This document shows, piece by piece, positions 8,758-17,307 of a stretch of DNA of 64,000 nucleotides (the stretch's first letter is position 1; every line of letters begins with the position of its first letter). The translations under genes and the position numbers were made by a program. Source of the stretch: an uncultured Prevotellaceae bacterium. GTDB lineage: Bacteria > Bacteroidota > Bacteroidia > Bacteroidales > Bacteroidaceae. Under the pieces are notes generated by a model, which saw only the letters and a program-made list of their open reading frames with translations, was not told where the DNA came from and searched no databases. The stretch covers positions 1 to 64,000 of the forward strand of contig ONOG01000014.1 of assembly GCA_900319385.1 (NCBI GenBank). The letters are read 5' to 3'.

Positions 8758-9804
8758 ATGAAGCGAATATTCTTTTTACTGGTCCTTGTCATGATGACCA
8801 GTGCTCCAGAGTCACTACAGGCTCAGAACAAACGAGGCATGGGTGCCTACCTCATGGTCTATCACAAGGATGCCGACCACAGCCTCCACATGGCACTGAG
8901 CCGCGACGGCTTCAACTGGACGGCACTGAACGGCGATGCTCCCGTCGTGCGGGGCGACACCATCGCCCAGCAACGTGGCATCCGCGACCCGCACATCTAC
9001 CGCGGACCCGACGGCACGTATTACATCGCCGCCACCGACCTGCACATCTTCGGACAGCGTGCCGGCTTTCGCGACACCGAATGGGAACGCGACGGGAAGC
9101 AGTACGGATGGGGCAACAACCGCGCGCTGGTGCTGATGAAGTCGCGCGACCTCATCCACTGGACGCACACTTCGTTCCGCATCGACGAGGCATTCCCTGA
9201 ACATTTCGGCGACATCGGCTGCGCCTGGGCACCGGAGACGATTTACGACCCCGAAGCAGGACGCCTGATGGTCTCTTTCACCATCCGCGCCACAGGGCAG
9301 GGCCGCACAAAGCTCTATTATGCCTATGCCGACGACGACTTCACGCGACTCGTGACCGAACCGCAGTTGCTCTTCGACTATCCTGACGAAAAGATTCAAG
9401 TGCTCGATGCCGACATCGTGCCCATGCCCGACGATCGCTACTGCATGACCTACTGCGCCCAGGAGAATCCCGGTGGCATCAAGATGGCCATTTCGGACCA
9501 CATCAATCGCGGCTACGTGTATCAGCCACAGCAGATTGACAGCGAGCGTGGTTCGTGCGAGGCTCCGACGATGTACAAAATCATCGGCGAAGACCGTTGG
9601 ATTCTCATGTACGACATCTTCAGCATCCGTCCCCACAACTTCGGTTTCATGGAGACCACGGATTTCCAGACCTTTACACCACTGGGTCGTTTTGGCGAAG
9701 GCCGCATGCAGATGAGCGGCTGCGTCTCTCCCAAGCATGGTGCGGTCACACAAATCACAGAAAAGGAAGCACGTCGGCTCGAACGCTTCTGGAAACAGAA
9801 ATAG
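8758..9804 (+). CDS. Secreted GH43-family glycosidase
   Basis: The 348-residue protein has a signal peptide (residues 1-22, ending SLQAQ) and the five-bladed propeller signature of GH43. Candidate catalytic residues are D77 in RDPHIYRG (base), D217 or D219 in VLDADIV (modulator) and E268 in CEAPTMYK (acid). Conserved strands include GTYYIAATDL, WAPETIYD and RMQMSGCVSP. GH43 enzymes usually remove arabinose or xylose side chains from plant polysaccharides; which bond this one cuts cannot be read from sequence. It stands alone between the transposase and a shared terminator. Confidence 0.8.
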   Translation: MKRIFFLLVLVMMTSAPESLQAQNKRGMGAYLMVYHKDADHSLHMALSRDGFNWTALNGDAPVVRGDTIAQQRGIRDPHIYRGPDGTYYIAATDLHIFGQRAGFRDTEWERDGKQYGWGNNRALVLMKSRDLIHWTHTSFRIDEAFPEHFGDIGCAWAPETIYDPEAGRLMVSFTIRATGQGRTKLYYAYADDDFTRLVTEPQLLFDYPDEKIQVLDADIVPMPDDRYCMTYCAQENPGGIKMAISDHINRGYVYQPQQIDSERGSCEAPTMYKIIGEDRWILMYDIFSIRPHNFGFMETTDFQTFTPLGRFGEGRMQMSGCVSPKHGAVTQITEKEARRLERFWKQK

Positions 9805-9820
9805 GCCTCTGTAAACAACA

Positions 9821-9854
9821 AAGCCGGTCGCCCTTGCGAGAGGGTGACCGGCTT
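9821..9854. terminator. Convergent terminator hairpin
   Basis: AAGCCGGTCGCCCT pairs with AGGGTGACCGGCTT around a 6-nt loop, with one G-T mismatch. It lies between the end of the GH43 gene (plus) and the end of the zinc-ribbon gene (minus), where both transcripts stop. Confidence 0.75.
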
Positions 9855-9874
9855 CGTTATTGATAGGGTTGCAA

Positions 9875-10729
9875 TTAATCTTCTTCGTTGGCTTCGGGTG
9901 CGGGAGCGTCAGCCTTCTTCGTGCGTGTGGTGCGCTTACGCTTGGGCTTTTCCTCCTTGTGGGTGTCGATCTTCACGCCAGCGAGTTCGGGGTCGATGAG
10001 GATGCGGCCGCAGTATTCGCAGACAATGATTTTCTTGCGCATGCGGACATCGAGCTGACGCTGTGGCGGAATCTTGGCGAAGCAGCCGCCGCAGGCATCA
10101 CGCTGGACATAGACGATGCCGAGTCCGTTGCGTGTGTTCTTGCGGATGCGCTTGAAGGACTGGAGGAGTCGGGGCTCGATCTGCATTTCGAGGTTCTTGG
10201 CCTTCTCGCGCAGCTTTTCTTCCTCGGCCTTGGTCTCGGCTACGATTTCGTCGAGTTCGTTCTTCTTCACTTCGAGGTCCTGTGTGCGTTCGTCGAGAGT
10301 CTGCTTGCTCTGCTCGATGAGTTCCTCCTTGGATTTCTCGGCCACCTGAGCCTCTTTGATGCGCTTCTGTGCCAGTTCCACTTCAAGTGTCTGGTACTCG
10401 ATTTCCTTGTTGAGCGAGTCATACTCGCGGTTGTTGCGCACGTTGTCGAGCTGGCTCTTGTACTCGTTGAGCTTGTTGGTGCAGAGTTCGATGCGGCCCT
10501 TCAGTTCGTTGATGCGGCCACGAATCTGCGACACCTCCTCCGAGGTGTTCTCGATACGTGTCTTGAGTCCTTCGATTTCGTCTTCGAGGTCCTCGACTTC
10601 GAGGGGAAGCTCACCACGCAGGATTCGAATCTTGTCGATTTCGCTGAGCATGGTCTGGAGCTGGTAGAGGTTTTTCAGTTTCTCCTCTACGGGCAGCTCG
10701 GCGGGGTTGATGTCTTTTTTCTTTGCCAT
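9875..10729 (-). CDS. C4 zinc-ribbon coiled-coil protein (DUF164/CT398-like)
   Basis: The 284-residue protein has a long coiled coil (about 15-195, rich in E, K, L) and then a zinc ribbon with two CxxC pairs: DACGGCF at about 213-219 and VCEYCGRI at about 236-243. The end is a highly charged KRKR tail. This fits the zf-RING_7 family, whose Helicobacter and Chlamydia members interact with flagellar and secretion proteins; in Bacteroidales the job is unknown. I chose the ATG at 10729 (MAKKKDIN). Upstream codons overlap the nif3-like gene in another frame. It is downstream of the nif3-like gene by 101 bp and probably in one operon. Confidence 0.85.
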   Translation of the reverse strand: MAKKKDINPAELPVEEKLKNLYQLQTMLSEIDKIRILRGELPLEVEDLEDEIEGLKTRIENTSEEVSQIRGRINELKGRIELCTNKLNEYKSQLDNVRNNREYDSLNKEIEYQTLEVELAQKRIKEAQVAEKSKEELIEQSKQTLDERTQDLEVKKNELDEIVAETKAEEEKLREKAKNLEMQIEPRLLQSFKRIRKNTRNGLGIVYVQRDACGGCFAKIPPQRQLDVRMRKKIIVCEYCGRILIDPELAGVKIDTHKEEKPKRKRTTRTKKADAPAPEANEED

Positions 10730-10830
10730 AATATAGATAGGGATTAATGGGTTGCGGGTTGAAGGTCGCGACGTACGGGGACGGAGTGGATGATGAGAGA
10801 AAATGGGGGAATGACCTGGTGCGTCGGATG

Positions 10831-11613
10831 CTACAGGTAGTTGATGGGGTTGGTCTCGACGGTGGTCTCGTGGAGCGGAAGCGTGGGGCAGGCCTTGGCG
10901 AGGATGTCGCGGAGCAGGCCGATGGTGTATTGCTCGCTCTCGTAGTGCCCGATTTCCATGAGCTGGAGGTCGTTTTCGTAACCGAAAAAGCGGTGATAGC
11001 CGATTTCGCCCGTCAGAAAGACATCTGCTTGCTGGCGGATGGCTTCGCCGGCCAGGAAGGCTCCGGCTCCGCCACACAGCGCCACACGCTGCACGCGTTC
11101 GCCGGTCCATGAGTTGTAGCGCACGCTGTCGGCATCGAACACCTCCTTGACCAGAGCGATGAAGTCTTCGCGCTCCATCGGGGTTGGCAGCATGCCGACG
11201 ACTCCGGCTCCACCCTCCCCTGTCGGCAGGGGTTTCAGCGGCCGGACTTCCGTCAGTCCGAGTTTTTCGGCCATTCGCCAACTTACACCGCCCTGGGCAT
11301 TGTCCAGATTGGTGTGGGCACTGTAGATCCAAAGGCCCTTCTGTATGGCGCGGATGATGCAGCGCTGCACATAGTCCTCGCCCACGATGTGGCGGGGGGG
11401 CCGGAACATAAGCGGATGATGGGCCACGATGAGGTTGCAGCCCAGTTCGACAGCTTCGTCGATGACGTCTTCGGTCACGTCCAAACACAATAATGCCCCT
11501 GAAGCGTCTGCGTCCTCTGTTAATCCAATCTGCAGTCCGGCGTTGTCGTACTCGTCTTGCAGGGACAGAGGAGCGAATTGTTCAAGGGCTCCGATGATTT
11601 CCCGTATTTTCAC
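10831..11613 (-). CDS. Nif3-like dinuclear metal centre protein
   Basis: The 260-residue protein is a member of the Nif3/YbgI family, hexameric toroids that bind two metal ions. The ligand motifs are visible: LIVAHHPLMF (about 62-70), SAHTNLDN (about 99-106) and a C-terminal GHYESEQ (about 220-226). The usual inserted PII-like domain is absent, as in YbgI. Residues 128-137 (PLPTGEGGAG) are encoded by a copy of a G-rich intergenic repeat. The start is a GTG at 11613, only four bases beyond a consensus -7 box, so the mRNA may be leaderless. Function is uncertain; GTP cyclohydrolase-like roles have been suggested for relatives. Confidence 0.85.
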   Translation of the reverse strand: MKIREIIGALEQFAPLSLQDEYDNAGLQIGLTEDADASGALLCLDVTEDVIDEAVELGCNLIVAHHPLMFRPPRHIVGEDYVQRCIIRAIQKGLWIYSAHTNLDNAQGGVSWRMAEKLGLTEVRPLKPLPTGEGGAGVVGMLPTPMEREDFIALVKEVFDADSVRYNSWTGERVQRVALCGGAGAFLAGEAIRQQADVFLTGEIGYHRFFGYENDLQLMEIGHYESEQYTIGLLRDILAKACPTLPLHETTVETNPINYL

Positions 11614-11617
11614 GCTG

Positions 11618-11644
11618 CAAAATTACAAAAAATCTCGTTGCCAG
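11618..11644 (-). promoter_or_regulatory. Promoter giving a probably leaderless nif3 mRNA
   Basis: The minus strand reads TTTG, 20 bp, TAATTTTG, CAGC and then the GTG start. Both boxes match the Bacteroidetes consensus. Transcription would begin at or next to the start codon. The same TTTGCAGC-start arrangement occurs at 63470. Confidence 0.6.
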
Positions 11645-11907
11645 CCAAACATTCGCCCATTTATTTTGGAAAAAGCGTACTGCTGCCTTCCAAAAAAGCC
11701 CCCCGTTCATCCAACCACGCCACCTTTCCTTCCTCCGAATGCTGCACCCGACACTTCGCTCCACCACCCCACTTTGCAGCACAACACACGCATGTTCTCT
11801 CCCCACACCCCCCAAGTTTAGGGGGCTGAGCATGCGTGACGAAGGCTTGGACGGCTGCTCGGCAAAGAGCGGCGAAATGTTAAATAAGTGTTAAATTACG
11901 GAAAATG
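11645..11907. other. Intergenic region with a C/G-run repeat
   Basis: No gene is seen. At 11804-11826 a CCCCCC-AAGTTTA-GGGGG hairpin belongs to the G-rich repeat family found in other gaps (about 18555, 52850) and inside coding sequence. AT-rich sequence follows and leads into the promoter at 11908. Confidence 0.5.
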
Positions 11908-11940
11908 TTTGGAAGTCTGCGCACAGAAACACTACCTTTG
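11908..11940 (+). promoter_or_regulatory. Promoter of the ABC transporter/GntR operon
   Basis: TTTG at 11908-11911 and TACCTTTG at 11933-11940 are separated by 21 bp and match the Bacteroidetes consensus. It lies about 65 bp before the ATG of the ATPase. It rules out the longer open frame that would start at 11905 inside the promoter. Confidence 0.7.
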
Positions 11941-12006
11941 CAGTGTTCTACATTTGTGGTACACACCAACAGTCCATACACTATCATTCACTTAAACTCC
12001 AACATT

Positions 12007-12846
12007 ATGTTAGAAATCAAGAATTTGACATTCAGCTATCAGAAGCCTTACAACGTGTTGCAGGACTTCAGCTTGACGTTCCACGAGGGAGGCATTTACG
12101 GTCTGCTCGGCAAGAACGGTACGGGAAAGTCCACCCTGCTCTACCTGACGATGGGCCTGCTGCACCCGCAGAAGGGCGCGGTGACGTATCAAGGTATCGA
12201 CACGCGTCTGCGCCGTCCGGAGACGCTGCGCGACATGTTCATCGTGCCGGAGGAATACAACCTGCCGGGCATCACGCTAAAATCCTATCTGAAGGTGGTT
12301 CGCCCATTCTATCCACGCTTCAGCGACGAGATTTTGGACACGTGCCTGGAAGGTTTCGGCATGCCGAAGGACGTGCATCTCAATGCGCTGTCGATGGGTC
12401 AGAAGAAGAAAATCTACATGTGCATCGCGTTGGCGACGAACACGCGCCTGTTGCTGATGGACGAGCCGACCAACGGCCTCGACATCCCGTCGAAGTCGCA
12501 GTTCCGCAAGGTCGTGGCTCAGGGAATGACCGACGACAAGACCATCATCATCTCCACCCACCAGGTGCGCGACGTCGAACTGCTGCTCGACCATCTGTGC
12601 ATCATCGAGCCCAACCGCGTGCTGCTCGACGCTTCGATGGCCACAGTTTCCGACCGTCTGCGCTTCCTCGATGTGATGCCTGGTCAGGCTCCTGCCGAGG
12701 TGATCTATTCCGAGCAGAGTCTGCAGGGCTACAGCGTCATCGCTCCGCGTCATGAGGATGAGGAGGAAACTCCTGTCAACCTCGAACTGCTGTTCAATGG
12801 CCTGCTCAGCAATGCTGAGGGCATCCAGAGGGAAGTTAAAAGGTAA
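12007..12846 (+). CDS. ABC transporter ATP-binding protein
   Basis: The 279-residue protein is an ABC ATPase. Walker A is GLLGKNGTGKSTLL (about 34-47). The signature is LSMGQKKKIYMC (about 135-146), a variant of LSGGQ as seen in YtrB-like and bacitracin-type transporters. Walker B is LLLMDEPTNGLD (about 155-166), and the switch histidine is in ISTHQVRD. I chose the ATG at 12007 because the upstream part contains the promoter. It forms an operon with the membrane protein 59 bp downstream and a GntR regulator, the arrangement of YtrA-regulated transporters that respond to cell-wall stress; the substrate is unknown. Confidence 0.88.
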   Translation: MLEIKNLTFSYQKPYNVLQDFSLTFHEGGIYGLLGKNGTGKSTLLYLTMGLLHPQKGAVTYQGIDTRLRRPETLRDMFIVPEEYNLPGITLKSYLKVVRPFYPRFSDEILDTCLEGFGMPKDVHLNALSMGQKKKIYMCIALATNTRLLLMDEPTNGLDIPSKSQFRKVVAQGMTDDKTIIISTHQVRDVELLLDHLCIIEPNRVLLDASMATVSDRLRFLDVMPGQAPAEVIYSEQSLQGYSVIAPRHEDEEETPVNLELLFNGLLSNAEGIQREVKR

Positions 12847-12905
12847 ATGGTAAGAGTTAAAATGATGATGCAAAGGATTTGATAATTGATAAATAGAGAA
12901 TCACT

Positions 12906-13823
12906 ATGAAACAGTTTGATAAAACCCGTTTTGTGCAGTACGCACGCTACGACCTGGTGCTCAACCAGTCGTTCTATCGCAACCTGGCCATCGTGACGGC
13001 AGCCATCTGTGTCGGTCTGGCCGTACTGGGCTTCCTGCTACGCTGGCGTTCGGTCAGCATGATCCAGGGGCTTGACGATTTCCCGTTCACTGATGCCTAT
13101 ACCGTCACCATCACCACCGCTTTCATCAGCATAGTTGTGGGCACCATGAGCCTTGTCTTCGCCGGCTGCATCCACCACCCCCTGCGCTCGAAGCAGTCGC
13201 GCATCTCGGTGCTGACGCTACCTGCCACCAACGCTGAGAAGTTCTTGTGGCACACGCTGCTCGTCATCGTTGGCGGTGCCATCGTCTGCTTCGGCAGTGT
13301 GCTCCTGGCCGACGGCGTCAATGCGCTGTTGTCGCTGCTGGTGGGCTTCCCGACCGACCAAATCTACTCCATCACAGCCGAGCACCTGCGCTACTACACC
13401 CTTTCGATGAATTGGGGACCGTTCTACGAACTGGAGCTGATGCGCAATGACCCGATCGGTCGTGAAGTGCTGAACTACGTGATTGCGAGCGCCTTTGCCA
13501 GCGCCATCTGGGGCGTGTCGGCCTATGCCTTCGGCAATGCCGTGAAATATCGCTACAACATCATCTGGACTGTCTTGGCACTGCAAGTGCTGAACTTTGC
13601 GCTGACAGTCCTGACTGTCATCTGCAGCATCTCGTTCGGCGAAGCATTCATGAAATGGGTGGAGACCACCTCCGTCGAATGGACACGCGAAGACGGCATC
13701 ATGGCCTACCGCACCTTCTTCATCACCATCATTAGCCTCACGTTAGCCACCTCTGCGCTCATGTGGTGGGGCAACTGGAAATTGTATAAGAAAGCTCAGA
13801 TAACGAGCAAATTGAATCGCTAA
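12906..13823 (+). CDS. ABC-2-like permease subunit
   Basis: The 305-residue protein has about six hydrophobic membrane segments, including NLAIVTAAICVGLAVLGFLL (about 26-45), ISIVVGTMSLVFAGCI (about 73-88) and one near residues 280-295. It lacks other motifs. It sits between the ABC ATPase and the GntR gene, with the GntR start 6 nt after its stop. It is therefore the membrane partner of the ATPase. A conserved stretch RISVLTLPATNAEKFLWH after the second segment is typical of Bacteroidetes members of this group. Confidence 0.8.
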   Translation: MKQFDKTRFVQYARYDLVLNQSFYRNLAIVTAAICVGLAVLGFLLRWRSVSMIQGLDDFPFTDAYTVTITTAFISIVVGTMSLVFAGCIHHPLRSKQSRISVLTLPATNAEKFLWHTLLVIVGGAIVCFGSVLLADGVNALLSLLVGFPTDQIYSITAEHLRYYTLSMNWGPFYELELMRNDPIGREVLNYVIASAFASAIWGVSAYAFGNAVKYRYNIIWTVLALQVLNFALTVLTVICSISFGEAFMKWVETTSVEWTREDGIMAYRTFFITIISLTLATSALMWWGNWKLYKKAQITSKLNR

Positions 13824-13829
13824 GTCGCC

Positions 13830-14198
13830 ATGGAATTTCTGAACAACAAAGCCATCTACCTGCAACTGGCCGACCACCTGTGCCTCGGTATCCTGCAGGA
13901 CGAATATAAGGAAGACGAACGCATCCCGTCGGTTCGCGAATTCGCTGCCAGCGTCGAGGTGAATGCCAACACTGCCGTCCGTGCCTACGAATGGCTTCAG
14001 CAGCAGGACATCATCTACACGCGCCGTGGACTGGGCTACTTCGTCACGCCTGGAGCCAGGGAGCACATCCGCCAGATGCGCCGCTCGGCCTTTCTCGACG
14101 AAGAGCTGCCCGCCCTGTTTCAGAACATGTGCGCTCTGGGCATCGAAATCGGCGAAATCGAACAGCAGTGGAACGCTTTCCAAGAAAAAAAGTCATAA
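13830..14198 (+). CDS. GntR-family regulator (YtrA type)
   Basis: The 122-residue protein has a GntR winged helix: IYLQLADHLCLGIL, then RIPSVREFAASVEVNANTAV and RAYEWLQQQDIIYTRRGLGYF. The tail of about 40 residues is too short for a ligand domain, which defines the YtrA subfamily. It is the third gene of the ABC operon, unlike Bacillus where ytrA comes first. It probably represses its own operon at 11908-11940. The double palindrome at 14211-14250, just downstream, could be another operator for the following gene block, but no binding data are available. Confidence 0.85.
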   Translation: MEFLNNKAIYLQLADHLCLGILQDEYKEDERIPSVREFAASVEVNANTAVRAYEWLQQQDIIYTRRGLGYFVTPGAREHIRQMRRSAFLDEELPALFQNMCALGIEIGEIEQQWNAFQEKKS

Positions 14199-14210
14199 TT
14201 TAATGATAAT

Positions 14211-14250
14211 TAACGCACGTGCACGTCACATTTCGCGCGCACGTGCGTTA
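14211..14250. promoter_or_regulatory. Paired GCACGTGC palindromes in a hairpin
   Basis: TAACGCACGTGC (14211-14222) is repeated as the exact inverse GCACGTGCGTTA (14239-14250). Each arm also contains the self-palindrome GCACGTGC, with centres 24 bp apart. No T-run follows. It lies between the GntR gene and the GIN-domain lipoprotein gene. It may be an operator or a transcript end; I cannot decide from sequence. Confidence 0.5.
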
Positions 14251-14293
14251 TATATATAAGTAGAAAGACTAATTTTCAGAAATCGTTTCGAAT

Positions 14294-15175
14294 ATGAGAA
14301 AACAACTCTTGACCTGGGCGCTCGCCGCAACCTGTGTGCTGGCACTGTCCACTTCGTGCAACAACCTTCCGAAGGTGAAGATTGAAGGCAACACGGAGGA
14401 AATCACCGACGAAGAAGGACACCAGCCCCGCTATCTGCGCGACAGCGACGAGTGGGGTCCCGTGGTTCAGCACCAGCTCGCCCTCGAGGAATTTGAACGC
14501 GTGCGCACAGCCGGACAGGTGGACATATTCTTCCAGCAGGGCGACGAGTTTAATGTCGTGGCCGAAGGCAACGAGCAGGTGATTCCGCTCTACGACTTTT
14601 CGGTAGCAGATGGCGAACTCATCGTCATCGCAAAGAAGGAGCATGCCCGCAATTCGCCCTTCATGCGACTCATCGTCACCGCCCCGACGCTCACCGAAAT
14701 CAACACCACCGGTGTGGGCGACGTATGCTTCCGCGAACCTGTCGAGTTTTTCAACGACCTCAACATCCACATCAACGGTACGGGCGACCTTGAGGTGGAC
14801 AGCATGCTCTGCGACGCCTTCAACGCCGAAATCAGCGGTGCAGGCGACATCGAGGTACGCCGTCTGCAATGCCTCTCCGCCCAAATCACCATGAGCGGCA
14901 CAGGCGACACACAGATCAAGCGCATCAGCTGTATGGAAGATGCGACGTTCACCATCACCGGCTCAGCCGAAATTGAGGCCAAGGTGAAGTGTCAAAATCT
15001 GAACGTCCTCATCGACGGCGACGGTCAGGCCGACATCAAGTGCGAGTGCGAGAAAGTTGACGCACGGGCCGAAGGCACCGGCAGCATCGAACTGGAGGGT
15101 GAGACGCGCGACATTGTCACGAACAAGAACGGATTGGCGACCATCTCGACCAAACTCCTGCGCATCATCCAGTAA
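14294..15175 (+). CDS. GIN-domain (DUF2807) lipoprotein
   Basis: The 293-residue protein has a lipoprotein signal (residues 1-22, LSTSC). A head-GIN/DUF2807 domain follows, seen as repeated beta turns of the type NTTGVGDV, NGTGDLEV, SGAGDIEV, SGTGDTQI and EGTGSIEL (about 135-275). This family forms a right-handed beta-helix-like solenoid on the cell surface or in the periplasm and has no assigned activity. It starts 95 bp after the GntR gene and ends 9 bp before the MacB-type ATPase. It is likely the first gene of the efflux block, perhaps an accessory envelope factor. Confidence 0.82.
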   Translation: MRKQLLTWALAATCVLALSTSCNNLPKVKIEGNTEEITDEEGHQPRYLRDSDEWGPVVQHQLALEEFERVRTAGQVDIFFQQGDEFNVVAEGNEQVIPLYDFSVADGELIVIAKKEHARNSPFMRLIVTAPTLTEINTTGVGDVCFREPVEFFNDLNIHINGTGDLEVDSMLCDAFNAEISGAGDIEVRRLQCLSAQITMSGTGDTQIKRISCMEDATFTITGSAEIEAKVKCQNLNVLIDGDGQADIKCECEKVDARAEGTGSIELEGETRDIVTNKNGLATISTKLLRIIQ

Positions 15176-15184
15176 GCCCGCACC

Positions 15185-15901
15185 ATGATCCACCTACAGA
15201 ACATCCACAAAACCTACCGCGGCGGAACGAACCTGCATGTGCTCAAAGGCATCTCGCTCGACATCCGCCGCGGTGAGTTTGTCAGCATCATGGGTGCTTC
15301 GGGCTCAGGCAAATCGACCTTGCTCAACATTCTCGGCATCCTCGACGACTACGACGAAGGCACCTACGAACTCGACGGTACACTGATTCGAGGCCTGAGC
15401 GAGGTGCGTGCCGCCGATTTCCGCAACCGCATGATCGGCTTCATCTTCCAGTCGTTCAACCTCATCCCCTTCAAGGACGCGATGGAGAACGTCGCCCTGC
15501 CGCTCTTCTATCAGGGTGTGCCGCGACGTCGTCGCAATGCCTTGGCACTCGAATACCTTGACAAACTGGGTTTGAAAGACTGGGCACACCACAAGCCCAG
15601 CGAACTATCGGGCGGACAGAAACAGCGTGTGGCCATCGCACGAGCCCTCATCACGCGACCCAAAATCATTTTGGCCGACGAGCCCACTGGAGCCCTCGAC
15701 AGCAAAACCAGCGTCGAAGTGCTGCAGATTCTGAAGCAACTGCATCAGGAAGGCATGACCATCGTGGTCGTGACCCACGAAAGCGGCGTGGCCTATCAGG
15801 CAGACAAAATCATCCACATCAAGGACGGACAAATCGGCGACATCGAACTTGTCACAGCCGAAACGCGATCGCCCTTCTCCCTCACCGGCGTGGTGAAATA
15901 G
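15185..15901 (+). CDS. MacB/LolD-type ABC ATPase
   Basis: The 238-residue ABC ATPase has Walker [13 protein letters not shown] (about 38-49), a Q-loop in IFQSFNLIP, signature [15 protein letters not shown] (about 142-156) and Walker [12 protein letters not shown] (about 163-173). These are typical of the type VII mechanotransmission group (MacB, LolD, FtsE). The two FtsX-like permease genes, the membrane-fusion protein and TolC downstream complete a tripartite export system. The next gene starts 49 bp downstream. Its permease partner may be the intact one at 15951, since the second is broken. Confidence 0.88.
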   Translation: MIHLQNIHKTYRGGTNLHVLKGISLDIRRGEFVSIMGASGSGKSTLLNILGILDDYDEGTYELDGTLIRGLSEVRAADFRNRMIGFIFQSFNLIPFKDAMENVALPLFYQGVPRRRRNALALEYLDKLGLKDWAHHKPSELSGGQKQRVAIARALITRPKIILADEPTGALDSKTSVEVLQILKQLHQEGMTIVVVTHESGVAYQADKIIHIKDGQIGDIELVTAETRSPFSLTGVVK

Positions 15902-15950
15902 GCTGCGCCCAAGCAAAAGCAAGTATAACCAACCCTCAATCAGAGCACAG

Positions 15951-17198
15951 ATGAACACAGTTCGCGAGGTATGGGACGCAATGATGCGCAACAAGATGCG
16001 CATGATGGCTACGGGCATTGCCGTGGCCAGCGGCCTGTTCCTGCTCATCGTACTGCTCGGAGCCGGCAACGGCATCATCCACACCCTCGACCAGAACAGC
16101 GAAGGACTGAACCTCGACGCCATCAACATCTGGCCAGGCTGGACGTCGAAGCCCTGGAACGGACTCAAGGAGGGGCGGCAGGTTCACCTCAAGGACGACG
16201 ACCGCACGGCGCTGCTCCGTCAGCACAGCGACAAGGTGGAGTCGGCATTGGCCCAACTCGAACGCTCTGCCGTGGCCAGCGTCGGGCGGCAACACATCTC
16301 GGCCTCTGTGCTCGGCGTGTTCCCTGCCTACACCGACGTGGAGCGCATTCAGATCGTTCGTGGCCGTTTTCTCAACGAAATCGACATGCGCGAACGCCGC
16401 CATGTGGTGGTTATTGACGAAAAGTCGGAAGAACAACTCTTCGGACGCGGTATCGATGCAGTGGGGCGTACCCTCAAACTGGGCAGCAGTGCTTTCCGCG
16501 TGGTCGGCATAGAGAAGAACGACTTTGCCTTCAGCCGCAACGAGTTCTATGCGCCCTACCCCACCATCCATAGCATCTACGCCGGCGGCGTCAACGTCGA
16601 TCAAATCACGCTCAAAGCCCGCTCCGGTGGCACATCGGAGCAGATGGAAGAACTGACCGACGGCATCCGCCGCACACTTGGTGCGCGCCACGACTTTGCC
16701 CCCGACGACCACCGAGCCGTGTGGATTTGGAACTCCGCCGAGGACAATGCGTCGATGAACAGCGCCAAGAGCCTTATCAACACGGCTTTCTGGATACTGG
16801 GACTTCTCACGCTGCTTAGTGGCATCGTGGGCGTGAGCAACATCATGCTCATCAGCGTGAAGGAACGCACACACGAGTTCGGCATCCGTCGTGCCCTCGG
16901 TGCCCGCCCTTGGAACATCATCCGCATGGTCATGCTCGAGAGTGTGCTCATCACCACCTTTTTCGGTTACTGGGGCATGTTCGCCGGCATCGTGTTCTGC
17001 GAGTGGATGGACCAGACTGTCGGCTCCAGCGTAGTCGATATCGGCGTGTTCCAGCAACAAGTATTTATCGACCCGACGGTTGACCTCCGAACCTGTCTGC
17101 AGGCAACCGTCGTCATGATTGTGGCAGGTGCCGTCGCTGGCTTCTTCCCTGCGCGACGGGCTGCCCAAGTGAAACCCATTGAAGCCCTCCGAGGATAA
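15951..17198 (+). CDS. MacB-like FtsX-type permease
   Basis: The 415-residue protein has the MacB layout. There is an N-terminal membrane segment (MATGIAVASGLFLLIVLLGAG, about 20-40), a large periplasmic MacB_PCD domain (about 45-270) and three C-terminal membrane segments. The first of these is WILGLLTLLSGIVGVSNIMLI (about 282-303), followed by the KERTHEFGIRRALGA motif. The C-terminus PARRAAQVKPIEALRG is conserved in the family. It is intact and therefore probably the working permease for the MacB-type ATPase just upstream. It serves as the reference that exposes the deletion in the next gene. Confidence 0.87.
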   Translation: MNTVREVWDAMMRNKMRMMATGIAVASGLFLLIVLLGAGNGIIHTLDQNSEGLNLDAINIWPGWTSKPWNGLKEGRQVHLKDDDRTALLRQHSDKVESALAQLERSAVASVGRQHISASVLGVFPAYTDVERIQIVRGRFLNEIDMRERRHVVVIDEKSEEQLFGRGIDAVGRTLKLGSSAFRVVGIEKNDFAFSRNEFYAPYPTIHSIYAGGVNVDQITLKARSGGTSEQMEELTDGIRRTLGARHDFAPDDHRAVWIWNSAEDNASMNSAKSLINTAFWILGLLTLLSGIVGVSNIMLISVKERTHEFGIRRALGARPWNIIRMVMLESVLITTFFGYWGMFAGIVFCEWMDQTVGSSVVDIGVFQQQVFIDPTVDLRTCLQATVVMIVAGAVAGFFPARRAAQVKPIEALRG

Positions 17199-17275
17199 GA
17201 AACAATATCAGGGTTTTTAAGGATTGATCAGGATGCTTACTGCATGAGCCATCAACAAGTTCGAAATCCTTTGAA

Positions 17276-17292
17276 ATCCTTCAAATCCTTGA
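17276..17292 (+). repeat. Copy of an intergenic 17-mer repeat
   Basis: ATCCTTCAAATCCTTGA occurs here and, identically, at 60175-60191, where it forms one arm of a hairpin. It lies in the 109-bp gap between the two permease genes. Confidence 0.6.
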
Positions 17293-17307
17293 CAAAGACC
17301 ATAACGA

